Shown: positions 26,434 to 35,751 of the stretch, in pieces
How positions within the stretch are numbered: the stretch's first letter is position 1
Layout of the letters: every line of letters begins with the position of its first letter
From: Salinisphaera sp.
Lineage (GTDB): Bacteria; Pseudomonadota; Gammaproteobacteria; Nevskiales; Salinisphaeraceae
Direction of reading: 5' to 3'
Assembly: GCF_002729955.1 (NCBI RefSeq)
Contig: NZ_PBYA01000026.1
Coordinates: 31,623 to 95,622 of the forward strand
DNA length: 64,000 nt
Made by a program: the position numbers and the translations under genes
Notes under the pieces: model-generated
Database searches by the model: none
The model's input: only the letters and a program-made list of their open reading frames with translations
What the model was told of the DNA's origin: nothing

Positions 26434-26672
26434 CAGTCGAAGTCCGCGGCGCGCGGTGCTTCACGGCGCGCCGGCAGGTCGAGGTCGGCCCCACCCACGT
26501 CGCGAAATCGTGCCTGCACCCGGCTGCCTAGGCCGCCTTTCTTCGCACTCGCAAGCGAGCGACGCAGGATCACGCGAACCTCTTCTTCCATCGAATGGCC
26601 GTGCTCGGCCGCGGCCAGCCGTAGCGCCTGTTTCAGCTCGTCGTCCAGGTTGCGGATCGTAATCGAAGCCAT
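26433..26672 (-). CDS. Ribbon-helix-helix antitoxin (FitA/VapB-like)
   Basis: A 79-residue antitoxin. The N-terminal ribbon-helix-helix domain ASITIRNLDDELKQALRLAAAEHGHSMEEEVRVILRRSL has the FitA pattern; the C-terminal third is the toxin-blocking tail. It is the first gene of the pair and would repress its own promoter. A 32-bp palindrome starts three bases upstream of the ATG and is almost certainly the operator. Confidence 0.92.
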   Translation of the reverse strand: MASITIRNLDDELKQALRLAAAEHGHSMEEEVRVILRRSLASAKKGGLGSRVQARFRDVGGADLDLPARREAPRAADFD

Positions 26673-26674
26673 CG

Positions 26675-26706
26675 AATTGATTGCAGTGATATCAATGCAA
26701 TCAATT
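26675..26706. promoter_or_regulatory. 32-bp operator palindrome of the FitAB-like operon
   Basis: The outer arms AATTGATTGCA and TGCAATCAATT are exact inverted repeats, and the inner TGATATCA is itself palindromic on the same centre, so 15 of 16 base pairs are symmetric. It lies directly upstream of the antitoxin ATG. Ribbon-helix-helix antitoxins bind such double-dyad sites cooperatively with their toxin. Confidence 0.8.
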
Positions 26707-26800
26707 TAACACGGTCGCGATTAGCACGGGTGAGGGTCGTAACAAAGCCGTTGAACGCGGGCACTATTGAGTTCTGCGAATGCGCGCTCTGCTGCTCAAC

Positions 26801-26839
26801 GCTAATTTAAGCTAGCTTAATTAGCAGCATGCTAATTAA
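26801..26839. repeat. Alternating GCTAAT repeats upstream of the Fic gene
   Basis: Three copies of GCTAAT(T) occur in the order forward, reverse, forward. The first two frame the 12-bp perfect palindrome TAAGCTAGCTTA; the second and third form ATTAGC-N5-GCTAAT. The tract is far richer in AT than the genome around it and ends about 50 bases before the fic start codon, a good position for an operator array. Confidence 0.65.
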
Positions 26840-26888
26840 ACGAAAAGCCGATTTGCTTTATTAAGGCCGAGCCGCCTAAGCTCTTGCG

Positions 26889-28061
26889 ATGAGCGATAAC
26901 GCAGCGAAAGAAACACGGGCCGGCCGTTATCGCGAAACCGTCGCGGGCGGCGAAACGGTGAAGGCTTTCATCCCGGCCGATCTACCGCCGCAGCCACCCG
27001 TGAACATCATGGGACTGCTGGAGCGCTTTGCCCGAGCGCAAAGCGCCATTGGCCGGCTCGACGGGATCACCACGCTTTTGCCCGGCGACGATCTGTTCTT
27101 GTACATGTATGTGCGCAAGGAAGCGGTACTTTCCTCGCAGATCGAGGGTACTCAGTCGACCTTGAACGACCTGCTGCGCTACGAAAGTGAAGCCAGTGCC
27201 GGTCAGCCGATCGACGATATTCGCGAAGTCTCGAACTATGTCGATGCCATGCTGTATGGCTTGGAGCGCCTGAAGACTCTGCCGCTATCGCTTCGGCTCA
27301 TGCGGGAAATGCACGCCAAGCTGCTGGACAGTGGTCGAGGCGCTTCGAAGAATCCCGGCGAGTTCAGAACGTCACAGAACTGGATTGGCGGAACGCGGCC
27401 CGGCAACGCTCTGTTCGTGCCGCCCGCGCCCGACGATATGCTCGGATGCTTGGATCGCTTCGAACGATTCATTCACGAAGACGCGTCAGGCTTGCCCGCT
27501 CTCATCAAGGCGGGGTTGCTGCATGTGCAGTTCGAGACCATTCATCCCTTCCTCGACGGCAATGGCCGTTTGGGCAGGCTGCTCGTCACGTTATTTCTGT
27601 GTATGGAAGGCGAAATTCAGCGCCCGCTGTTATACCTCAGCCTCTATCTCAAGACCCATCGCGCCCGCTACTACGAGCTGCTGCAGGATGTACGCGAGAA
27701 CGGCCTCTGGGAGGAATGGCTTGCGTTCTTCCTCGAAGGCGTTGCCGATACCGCGAATCAGGCGTTCGACGCCGCCAATCGAATTGTCCGATTATTTGAA
27801 ACAGACCGCGACATGATCCGCACAGTCGGCGATCGAGTGGGCTCCGCGCTGCGGGTTCACGAAGCGATGCAGCGGCTTCCCTTTGCGAATACAAAGCAGC
27901 TCGTCGCCGCGACTGGCTTGACTGCACCGCCGGTTAACGACGCGCTCAAGGTGTTGGAAAAGCTGGAGATTGTGAGCGAAGTCACGGGCCGACAACGTGG
28001 CCGCGTGTATCGTTACGATGCGTTCATGGATATTTTGAGTGAAGGCACCACGCCGCTGTAA
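26889..28061 (+). CDS. Fic-domain protein (putative AMP transferase)
   Basis: A 390-residue Fic protein: Fic_N domain (about 35-110), Fic core with the full active motif HPFLDGNGRLGR (219-230), and a C-terminal winged-helix part (about 310-390). The N-terminal helix contains SSQIEG (82-87), matching the [ST]xxxE[GN] autoinhibitory motif of class II Fic proteins, whose glutamate blocks ATP. Such enzymes AMPylate protein targets. It needs no separate antitoxin. It sits just upstream of the type I restriction operon, about 110 bases away, so it may be co-transcribed with hsdM. The ATG has only a weak ribosome binding site. Confidence 0.92.
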   Translation: MSDNAAKETRAGRYRETVAGGETVKAFIPADLPPQPPVNIMGLLERFARAQSAIGRLDGITTLLPGDDLFLYMYVRKEAVLSSQIEGTQSTLNDLLRYESEASAGQPIDDIREVSNYVDAMLYGLERLKTLPLSLRLMREMHAKLLDSGRGASKNPGEFRTSQNWIGGTRPGNALFVPPAPDDMLGCLDRFERFIHEDASGLPALIKAGLLHVQFETIHPFLDGNGRLGRLLVTLFLCMEGEIQRPLLYLSLYLKTHRARYYELLQDVRENGLWEEWLAFFLEGVADTANQAFDAANRIVRLFETDRDMIRTVGDRVGSALRVHEAMQRLPFANTKQLVAATGLTAPPVNDALKVLEKLEIVSEVTGRQRGRVYRYDAFMDILSEGTTPL

Positions 28062-28169
28062 TCTTCCCGTCGAGCCGCGTCGTGCACCGGAACTTCATTG
28101 CAGTCCCAGCGAATAGCGGCGCAGTCCCCGCACGTCAGCCAATCGATTAATACGCTTGAGTCCGCAAGA

Positions 28170-30293
28170 ATGAACCAATCCACTCACAACAGCATCGTCA
28201 ATTTCATTTGGGGCATCGCAGACGATGTGCTTCGTGATATTTACGTGCGTGGCAAATACCGCGACGTGATACTGCCGATGACCGTTATCCGGCGCCTGGA
28301 CGCGGTGTTGGAGCCAACGAAAGACGCGGTGACGGCGATGAAGACGCGGCTTGACGAAGCCGGCGTTGCGAATCAGGACGCTGCATTACGGGAAGCGGCA
28401 GGGGAAGCTTTCTATAACGTCTCCCCGTTTACTCTTCGGACATTGAAAAATCGCGCCAAACAGCAGCAGCTGAAAGCCGATTTCGAGGCATACCTGGATG
28501 GCTTCTCGTCGAACGTCCAAGAGATTCTCGACAAGTTCAAGTTCCGCAATCAAATACCAACGCTTGTCGATGAGGATATTCTCGGCGATCTGATCGAAAA
28601 ATTTCTTGAACCCACGGTAAACCTCAGCCCGAAGCCGGTCACCGATAGCGATGGTGATGAATTGCTGCCAGCACTCGACAACCACGCCATGGGCACGGTT
28701 TTCGAGGAATTGATCCGACTGTTTAACGAAGACAACAACGAAGAAGCCGGCGAGCATTTCACGCCGCGCGACGTAGTCCAGTTGATGTCGGATATGATCT
28801 TCTTGCCGATCGCAAATGAGATCGAGTCCGGAACCTACCTAGTATACGACGGCGCATGCGGCACGGGTGGCATGTTGACTGTTGCCGAAGAGCGACTGGC
28901 TGAATTGGCACGTGGCTTAGGTAAGGACGTGTCTATTCATCTCTACGGACAAGAGATACAGGCAGAAACCTATGCGATCGCTAAAGCGGATCTACTGCTG
29001 AAGGGCGAGGGGGAAGAAGCCAAGAACATCAAGGACCGTTCTACGCTATCGAACGACGCGTTTTCGTCGCAGGAGTTCGATTTCATGCTATCCAATCCAC
29101 CGTACGGTAAAAGCTGGAAAAGCGATCTCAATCGCCTGGGCGGTAAGAACGACATCAAGGATCCACGGTTCGTCACCCAGCATGGCGGTAATCAGGAATA
29201 CAAGATGATCACCCGTTCGAGCGACGGGCAACTGATGTTCCTGGTAAACAAGCTCTCCAAGATGAAGGCGAGCGGTAGCCGTATCGCCGAAGTTCATAAC
29301 GGCTCGTCGCTATTTACTGGCGACGCTGGCCAAGGCGAAAGCGAAATCCGACGCTGGATCATCGAAAACGATTGGCTGGAAGCGATCGTCGCGCTGCCGC
29401 AGAACATCTTCTATAACACGGGCATCGCAACTTACATATGGCTGCTCACCAACCGTAAAAGCGAAGAGCGGAAAGGTAAGGTTCAGTTGATCGATGCAAG
29501 TGAATGGTTTGAGCCGCTGCGCCGCAACCTCGGTAAACGCAATTGTGAACTCTCGAAGGAGCAAATGAGGACGATTTGCGACTTGATAGTGAAACCGGTG
29601 GAAACCGAAAAATCGAAGATCTTTTCGAACGACGCTTTTGGTTACTGGAAGATTACGGTCGAACGGCCATTGCGGCTTGCCGTCGATCTCAGCTCGCCTC
29701 GGTTGCACCAGTTCGAAAAGATTTGCGAGAAGAAAAGACAAAAGCCGCTCGCGGAGCTAGTCCGGCAGGTGGCCCAACGCTTGGGCGAGGGGCCACATCT
29801 GGATTTCAACGCTTTCATCAACGCCTGCGAAGCACAGACGGGCAGTAGTGGTATCAAGTTAAATGCTACTCATAAAAAACTCTTGCGTGCAGAACTTTGC
29901 GACGTGAAGGAGAACGCCGAACCCGTCGTCAAAAAAGCGTACAAGCCGGGTAAGGCGAACCCCGACCCGTTTCACGGCCGGTTCGAGGTACAAACGGGCG
30001 GTAAGTCTTGTGTAGTCGAGTACGAACCGGATACGGCGCTACGCGACAGCGAGCAGGTACCTTTTCTTGAAGAGGGCGGGGTTGAGGCGTTTTTCCGGCG
30101 TGAGGTGTTGCCTTTCACCCAGGATGCGTGGATCGACGTTTCGAAGACCGCTATCGGCTATGAGATCTCATTCACCCGGCATTTCTATCGGCCTGTTCCG
30201 ATGCGGACTCTCGACGAAATCAAGCGCGACATCAACGCGCTGGAACGGGAAACGGACGGGCTGCTCAAGCAAATCGTCGGCGAATCCGAATGA
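28170..30293 (+). CDS. hsdM: Type I restriction-modification methyltransferase subunit
   Basis: A 707-residue HsdM. It has the N-terminal HsdM helical domain (about 1-150), then an N6-adenine methyltransferase domain with S-adenosylmethionine motif I DGACGTGGM (227-235), EHFTPRDVVQLM, and the catalytic NPPYGKSW (309-316). It is longer than typical HsdM (about 500-550) because of a C-terminal extension past about residue 500. The ATG at MNQSTHNSIV is preferred to an upstream in-frame ATG because HsdM proteins start here. Its stop overlaps the hsdS ATG (ATGA). It methylates host DNA with HsdS as the specificity subunit. Confidence 0.96.
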   Translation: MNQSTHNSIVNFIWGIADDVLRDIYVRGKYRDVILPMTVIRRLDAVLEPTKDAVTAMKTRLDEAGVANQDAALREAAGEAFYNVSPFTLRTLKNRAKQQQLKADFEAYLDGFSSNVQEILDKFKFRNQIPTLVDEDILGDLIEKFLEPTVNLSPKPVTDSDGDELLPALDNHAMGTVFEELIRLFNEDNNEEAGEHFTPRDVVQLMSDMIFLPIANEIESGTYLVYDGACGTGGMLTVAEERLAELARGLGKDVSIHLYGQEIQAETYAIAKADLLLKGEGEEAKNIKDRSTLSNDAFSSQEFDFMLSNPPYGKSWKSDLNRLGGKNDIKDPRFVTQHGGNQEYKMITRSSDGQLMFLVNKLSKMKASGSRIAEVHNGSSLFTGDAGQGESEIRRWIIENDWLEAIVALPQNIFYNTGIATYIWLLTNRKSEERKGKVQLIDASEWFEPLRRNLGKRNCELSKEQMRTICDLIVKPVETEKSKIFSNDAFGYWKITVERPLRLAVDLSSPRLHQFEKICEKKRQKPLAELVRQVAQRLGEGPHLDFNAFINACEAQTGSSGIKLNATHKKLLRAELCDVKENAEPVVKKAYKPGKANPDPFHGRFEVQTGGKSCVVEYEPDTALRDSEQVPFLEEGGVEAFFRREVLPFTQDAWIDVSKTAIGYEISFTRHFYRPVPMRTLDEIKRDINALERETDGLLKQIVGESE

Positions 30294-31690
30294 AACGCTT
30301 GGCCCCTTATTCAGAATACAAAGAATCCGGCGAGCCCTTTCTCGGCAGGATACCTGCGCACTGGCGTGTCTTAAGAAATGGTCGGCTATTTTCGCCACGC
30401 AATGAAACAGGATTTGCGCATCTGCCGATCCTGGAGGTATCCCTAAAGACAGGCGTCCGCGTGCGCGACATGGACGACATGAAGCGCAAGCAGGTGATGT
30501 CCGATCCAGACAAATACAAAAGAGCGGCGAAGGGCGATATTGCCTACAACATGATGCGGATGTGGCAGGGCGCCGTTGGAATTGCGCCTGTGGATGGACT
30601 AGTCAGTCCTGCCTATGTCGTTGCGAAGCCTCTCCCAGAAGCGAGCAGCCGGTATTTCGCTTACCTGTTTCGTACCCCGGTTTACATGAACGAAGTCGAC
30701 GCCTACTCGCGTGGCATCGTCAAAGACCGGAATCGTCTTTATTGGCAAGACTTCAAACGCATGCCTTCTGTTGTTCCTCCGATCCACGAGCAGCAACAGA
30801 TCGTCGAATACCTGGATTCGGTGGAGGCGAGAGCTGAACGCTTTATTCACAACAAGCGTCGACTGGTCGAATTGCTCAAGGAGCAAAGACAGTACGTCAT
30901 AAATCAAGCTGTGACGCGAGGGCTTGATTCGAGCGTTAAGCTCAAGTCTAGCGGCGTGGATTGGATCGGCGGTATTCCAGCGCATTGGGAAATAGCGCCG
31001 CTAAAAAAAGTATCGGATATAAACACCCGAACTCTACCCGCGTCGACCGACGAAGATTATGCGTTTAAATATTTCGATATAAGCACAGTAGGCACCGGCC
31101 GGCTTATCAAAGAGCCGCAGACTTTTTATTTCGGTTCAGCGCCCTCGCGCGCCCGGCGAGTATTGCAGAAAGGCGATACGATTCTTTCTACAGTTAGAAC
31201 GTATTTAAAGGCGGTTTACTATATTGCTGATGAAGTAGAGGATTGGATCGCATCAACAGGCTTTGCCTCCCTAACACCCAGGCCGAAAATTCACCCCAAA
31301 TTTTTGGGGCTATTAATTCAAAGTAATAATTTTATTGAGCGAGTAATTAGAGAGTCGGTAGGAGTAGCTTATCCAGCGATCGCTGAAACGGTATTAGGGA
31401 GCTTGCACGTAGCCTATCCAGACTCTATTCGGGAGCAGGAAAAGATTCTTCGTTATATCGATGTGTGGTCGAAAGCCATTGATTCGGCGGTAGCACATGC
31501 GCAGCGCGAGATAGAGCTGGTAAAGGAATACTATACCCGGCTGGTTTCCGATGTGGTCACGGGGCAGGTAGATGTGCGTGGCGTCGACGTGCTGAACGTC
31601 GCAGAGGAAGAGTTGCCCGCGTTGACGGCGGAAGCTGGCGAACTGAGTGGTGTGATAGCGGACGAGGGGACCCTGGGTGAAGCCGACTGA
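30290..31690 (+). CDS. hsdS: Type I restriction-modification specificity subunit
   Basis: A 466-residue HsdS with two target-recognition domains and two conserved helical spacers. The first spacer (about 165-215: QQQIVEYLDSVEARAERFIHNKRRLVELLKEQRQ) is followed by GGIPAHWEIAPLKKV, echoing GRIPAHWRVLRNGR near the N-terminus, so the protein is an internal duplication, as usual. The second recognition domain is strikingly AT-rich. It overlaps hsdM by four bases and hsdR by fourteen. The recognised DNA sequence cannot be deduced. Confidence 0.95.
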   Translation: MKRLAPYSEYKESGEPFLGRIPAHWRVLRNGRLFSPRNETGFAHLPILEVSLKTGVRVRDMDDMKRKQVMSDPDKYKRAAKGDIAYNMMRMWQGAVGIAPVDGLVSPAYVVAKPLPEASSRYFAYLFRTPVYMNEVDAYSRGIVKDRNRLYWQDFKRMPSVVPPIHEQQQIVEYLDSVEARAERFIHNKRRLVELLKEQRQYVINQAVTRGLDSSVKLKSSGVDWIGGIPAHWEIAPLKKVSDINTRTLPASTDEDYAFKYFDISTVGTGRLIKEPQTFYFGSAPSRARRVLQKGDTILSTVRTYLKAVYYIADEVEDWIASTGFASLTPRPKIHPKFLGLLIQSNNFIERVIRESVGVAYPAIAETVLGSLHVAYPDSIREQEKILRYIDVWSKAIDSAVAHAQREIELVKEYYTRLVSDVVTGQVDVRGVDVLNVAEEELPALTAEAGELSGVIADEGTLGEAD

Positions 31691-34643
31691 CGCCAGCGAA
31701 AAGGGCCTGGAATCGATCATCGTCGCCTCCTTGGTCGACGATGCCGAATATGTTCAGGGTGATCCGCAGGATTTCGACCGCGAGCACGCGGTCGACTTGG
31801 CCAAGCTGCTGCAATTCTTGGCCGAAACGCAGCCCGAGATCTACGAAGGGCTTGGCATCGATGCGGATGGCCCCAAACGCGTTCAGTTTCTGCACCGGCT
31901 CCAGGGTGAGATCGCCAAGCGGGGCGTTGTGGAGGTGCTGCGCAGCGGTATCAAGCATGGCCCGGCGCATATCGATCTATTTTATGGCATGCCCAGTCGG
32001 GGCAATGAGGCGGCCGTAGCGCGGTTCGCAACAAATATATTCAGCGTGACGCGGCAGTTGCGGTATAGCCGCGACGAGACGTCCCTCGCGCTGGACATGG
32101 TCGTTTTCATCAATGGTCTACCGGTCGCGACCTTCGAGCTGAAGAACAAGCTGACAAAGCAAACCGTGGATGATGCGGTACAGCAGTACAAGCGCGATCG
32201 CAGCGAAAAAGAGCTGCTATTTCAATTTGGTCGCTGTGTGGTTCACTTCGCCGTGGATGATCACGAAGTGCGGATGTGCACGCATCTCAAAGGCAAGCAG
32301 TCGTGGTTCCTGCCGTTCAATAAAGGTTACAAGGACGGCGCCGGCAACCCACCCAATCCGGCGGGATTGGCAACCGACTACCTCTGGAAAGAGATTCTGG
32401 CCAAGGAGCGGCTGACCGACATCCTCGAAAACTATGCCCAGATCGTCGAGGAAAAAGACGAGACGACTGGTCGCAAGAAATACAAACAGATATTTCCACG
32501 CTATCACCAGTTGAAAGCGGTGCGGGCGCTTCTCGGCGATGCGCAAAGCCGCGGTGCAGGCAAACGGTATCTCATCCAGCATTCCGCGGGCAGTGGCAAA
32601 AGTAATTCCATCGCTTGGTTGGCCCATCAACTCGTAGGGCTGGAATGTAATGGAAGCGCTTTATTCGAGTCCGTCATTGTCGTCACGGATCGCCGCGTAC
32701 TCGATAAGCAGATTCGCGACACGATTAGGCAGTTCGCTCAAGTCTCGGCCACCGTAGGGCATGCGCAGCGTTCAGGTGATCTGCGCGGGTTTCTGAAGTC
32801 CGGGAAAAAGATCATCATCACGACGGTGCAAAAATTTCCGTTCGTGCTCGATGAAATTGGCGGCGCGCAGCGCGGTGCGAAATTCGCGATCATCATCGAC
32901 GAAGCGCATTCCAGTCAGGGCGGCAAGACCAGTGCGGCCATGAATCGTGTGCTTGAAGATCCGGCAGCTTACGGCGACGAAGAAGAGTCGATTGAGGACA
33001 AGATCAACCGGCTTATGGAAAGCCAGAAAATGGTGACCAACGCCAGCTATTTTGCTTTTACGGCTACGCCGAAGAACAAGACGCTCGAGATATTCGGCGA
33101 GCCGGATCCTCAGCCGGACGGCGCAGTCAAACATCATCCGTTCGACAGTTATACGATGAAGCAGGCGATCCAGGAGCGCTTCATCCTGGACGTACTGAAA
33201 AACTATACGCCCGTCGAGAGCTATTACCGGCTGTCGAAAACGGTCGAGGACGACCCGTACTACGACGCCAACAAGGCGCAGAAGAAATTACGGCGCTACG
33301 TCGAATCGCACGAGCATGCTATCCGGCAGAAGACCGAAATCATGGTGGATCACTTCCACTCGCAGGTGCTGGGCCACAAGCCCAAGATCGGTGGTCATGC
33401 CCGCGCGATGGTGATCACGAATGGGATTGAACGAGCGATTCAGTATTTCCACGCGTTCAACGATTATCTCCGGGATCAAAAGAGCCCTTATAAGGCCGTT
33501 ATCGCGTTCTCGGGTGACCAAGAATATGGTGGCAAGAAGATAAACGAAGCTACGTTGAACGGCTTTCCAAGTAATCAGATTCCGGACAAGGTCAAACAGG
33601 ATCCGTATCGGTTCTTGATCGTGGCCGATAAGTATCAGACGGGTTATGACGAGCCGCTACTGCATACCATGTATGTCGATAAACCGCTGTCGGGGATCAA
33701 GGCAGTGCAGACGCTGTCCCGTCTGAACCGCGCCCACCCCAAGAAGCACGACACGTTCGTGCTCGATTTCTACAATGATTCTGAAACAATTGAGAAAGCG
33801 TTTGAGCCGTACTACCGGACGACGATTCTCAGCGATGAAACGGACCCAAACAAACTGCACGATCTCAAGGCCGAACTCGATGCGCATCAAGTGTATTCAC
33901 CGGCTCAAATTAACGATCTCGTTACGCGTTATTTGAATGGCGCCGATCGGGATAAGCTCGACCCGATCCTGGACGCCTGCGTTGCCACGTACAACGCTGA
34001 ATTGAACGAAGATAGCCAAGTCGATTTCAAGGGTAAGGCCAAGACCTTTGTCCGAACCTATGGTTTTCTTGCATCTATTCTTCCGTACTCCAACGTGGAG
34101 TGGGAGAAGCTCTCGGTTTTCCTGAATTTCTTGATCCCCAAGCTACCCGCACCGAAGGAGGAAGATCTATCGGCAGGTATTCTTGAAGCGATCGACATGG
34201 ATAGCTATCGCGTCGAGATGAAGGCGAGTCTTACGATCGGACTTTCGGACGAAGATGGTGAGCTAGAACCCGTGCCGACTGGTGGTGGCGGTCGTATGTC
34301 TGATCCAGAACTCGATCAGCTAAGCAACATCATCAAGGCGTTCAATGATCAGTTCGGCAATATCGAATGGAAAGATGGCGACAAGATTCGTCAGCTGATC
34401 GCCGAAGAAATCCCGGCCAAGGTGAGCGCCGACCCCGCGTATCAGAACGCCATGAAAAATAACGATAAGAAAACGGCGCGTATCGAGCACGATGCAGCTT
34501 TGCAACGCGTGGTTGTTGACCTTTTGGCGGACCACACGGAGCTATTCAAGCAATTCAGCGATAATCCGTCTTTCAAGAAATGGCTCGCGGATACGATCTT
34601 TGGCGCCACTTATCGGGAAGAAGATGCAGAGACAGAGACTTAG
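31677..34643 (+). CDS. hsdR: Type I restriction endonuclease subunit
   Basis: A 988-residue HsdR. It has an N-terminal PD-(D/E)xK nuclease domain with Asp140 and FELKNK (Glu154, Lys156), a SF2 translocase with Walker A AGSGKS (304-309), DEAH (408-411) and TRPK-like FTATPKN, and a C-terminal helical domain. All key catalytic residues are present, so the enzyme should be active. The GTG start lies inside the hsdS 3' end with GAGGGGA eight bases before it, and no ATG gives a better N-terminus. With hsdM and hsdS it forms a compact, fully overlapping operon. Confidence 0.95.
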   Translation: MKPTDASEKGLESIIVASLVDDAEYVQGDPQDFDREHAVDLAKLLQFLAETQPEIYEGLGIDADGPKRVQFLHRLQGEIAKRGVVEVLRSGIKHGPAHIDLFYGMPSRGNEAAVARFATNIFSVTRQLRYSRDETSLALDMVVFINGLPVATFELKNKLTKQTVDDAVQQYKRDRSEKELLFQFGRCVVHFAVDDHEVRMCTHLKGKQSWFLPFNKGYKDGAGNPPNPAGLATDYLWKEILAKERLTDILENYAQIVEEKDETTGRKKYKQIFPRYHQLKAVRALLGDAQSRGAGKRYLIQHSAGSGKSNSIAWLAHQLVGLECNGSALFESVIVVTDRRVLDKQIRDTIRQFAQVSATVGHAQRSGDLRGFLKSGKKIIITTVQKFPFVLDEIGGAQRGAKFAIIIDEAHSSQGGKTSAAMNRVLEDPAAYGDEEESIEDKINRLMESQKMVTNASYFAFTATPKNKTLEIFGEPDPQPDGAVKHHPFDSYTMKQAIQERFILDVLKNYTPVESYYRLSKTVEDDPYYDANKAQKKLRRYVESHEHAIRQKTEIMVDHFHSQVLGHKPKIGGHARAMVITNGIERAIQYFHAFNDYLRDQKSPYKAVIAFSGDQEYGGKKINEATLNGFPSNQIPDKVKQDPYRFLIVADKYQTGYDEPLLHTMYVDKPLSGIKAVQTLSRLNRAHPKKHDTFVLDFYNDSETIEKAFEPYYRTTILSDETDPNKLHDLKAELDAHQVYSPAQINDLVTRYLNGADRDKLDPILDACVATYNAELNEDSQVDFKGKAKTFVRTYGFLASILPYSNVEWEKLSVFLNFLIPKLPAPKEEDLSAGILEAIDMDSYRVEMKASLTIGLSDEDGELEPVPTGGGGRMSDPELDQLSNIIKAFNDQFGNIEWKDGDKIRQLIAEEIPAKVSADPAYQNAMKNNDKKTARIEHDAALQRVVVDLLADHTELFKQFSDNPSFKKWLADTIFGATYREEDAETET

Positions 34644-34690
34644 ATGTGAGGCTGATCCAAACGCGTCGCCGTTCGACGTGCCCGGCGTGG

Positions 34691-34710
34691 AGGCCAAAGC
34701 CTCTACGGCG
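34691..34710 (+). terminator. Weak hairpin after hsdR
   Basis: GTGGAGGC and GCCTCTAC pair with one wobble around a four-base loop, and a second GGCGGA/TCCGC pairing follows at once. No T-run is present. It may end or slow the hsd transcript before the GIY-YIG gene. Confidence 0.35.
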
Positions 34711-34801
34711 GATATTCTGTCCGCGGTCAGCGATTCGCGCGCGCGTTGATATGGGTTCGCGCTAGGCTGGGCATCGCCTCGTGCATCGATACCAGGACGC
34801 C

Positions 34802-35686
34802 ATGACACAGTCGCGACCAACCTCAATCCGTATCTTTCTGGCCGATGGCACGCCGGACGGCCTGCGCGTGGTGGAAAAATCCAACTGGACCGGTCGGGCC
34901 GTCGTGGTGAGTCGGTCGGAGATCGGTCGGGCGCTTGCGCGTGGCGAGCTTGGCCAGCCGGGTGTTTATGTGCTCACTGGTCCGGCGGAAGATGGTGCGC
35001 CGCGTTTGTATGTGGGCGAGGCGGATGTGCTGGGCGAGCGGCTCAAGCAGCATGTGGCCGGCAAGGAGTTCTGGACCCGCGTGGTGGCGTTCACCAGCAC
35101 CAATGAGGGCTTGAACAAGGCGGATGTGCGCTATCTAGAATCCCGCTTGATCGAGTTGGCCAAGCGCGCCAATCAATGGGCGGTGGAAAACGGCACGACG
35201 CCGGGCGTGCCGCCGCTGTCCGAAGCCGATCAGGCCGATGCGGAATGGTTTCTGGACGAAATGCTGGTGATCTTCCCCGTGTTGGGTATTGATGCGTTCG
35301 AGTCCGCGGCTGGCCAGGCACGGGCGGAACCAACGCCCAGTCAGCCTGAGCCGGTGGCGCTGTACTTGAAGGAACGCGGCGCCCAGGCGCGTGGCCGCGA
35401 AGTGGCCGATGGGTTCGTCGTAATGGAGGGCTCGACCGCACGTATCGACGAAACTGGCTCGATCCATGAGCACATGCGGGATTTGCGTCAGCAATTGCAG
35501 GATCGCGGTGTGCTGGTGCGTGACGGCCAGGGGCTTCGATTCACCCAGGATTTTCGCTTCAATTCGCCCTCGCTGGCGGCCGGTGTGTTGGTCGGCGGCA
35601 GTGCGAATGGCCGTGTCTGCTGGAAGGATGAAAACGGGCGCACGCTGAAGGCGTTGCAAGAGGCGCGGGCGGGCGCCGTGATATGA
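34802..35686 (+). CDS. GIY-YIG nuclease-like protein with DUF4357
   Basis: A 294-residue protein. The GIY-YIG-like fold is suggested by GQPGVYVLTG (52-60), RLYVGEADVLGERLKQH (68-84) and a glutamate at about residue 114 (YLESRLIELA). The C-terminal 40 residues (SPSLAAGVLVGGSANGRVCWKDENG) are a DUF4357 domain, which is often joined to this nuclease type and found near restriction systems. CAGGA lies just before the ATG. It follows the type I operon on the same strand, within the defence island; whether it acts with it is unknown. Confidence 0.85.
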   Translation: MTQSRPTSIRIFLADGTPDGLRVVEKSNWTGRAVVVSRSEIGRALARGELGQPGVYVLTGPAEDGAPRLYVGEADVLGERLKQHVAGKEFWTRVVAFTSTNEGLNKADVRYLESRLIELAKRANQWAVENGTTPGVPPLSEADQADAEWFLDEMLVIFPVLGIDAFESAAGQARAEPTPSQPEPVALYLKERGAQARGREVADGFVVMEGSTARIDETGSIHEHMRDLRQQLQDRGVLVRDGQGLRFTQDFRFNSPSLAAGVLVGGSANGRVCWKDENGRTLKALQEARAGAVI

Positions 35687-35751
35687 ATAGCTGGGTGCGC
35701 CGTTGGTGGTAAGGTTGGTTGGCTATCCGGCGGTGGCTCCAGAGGTAAGGT

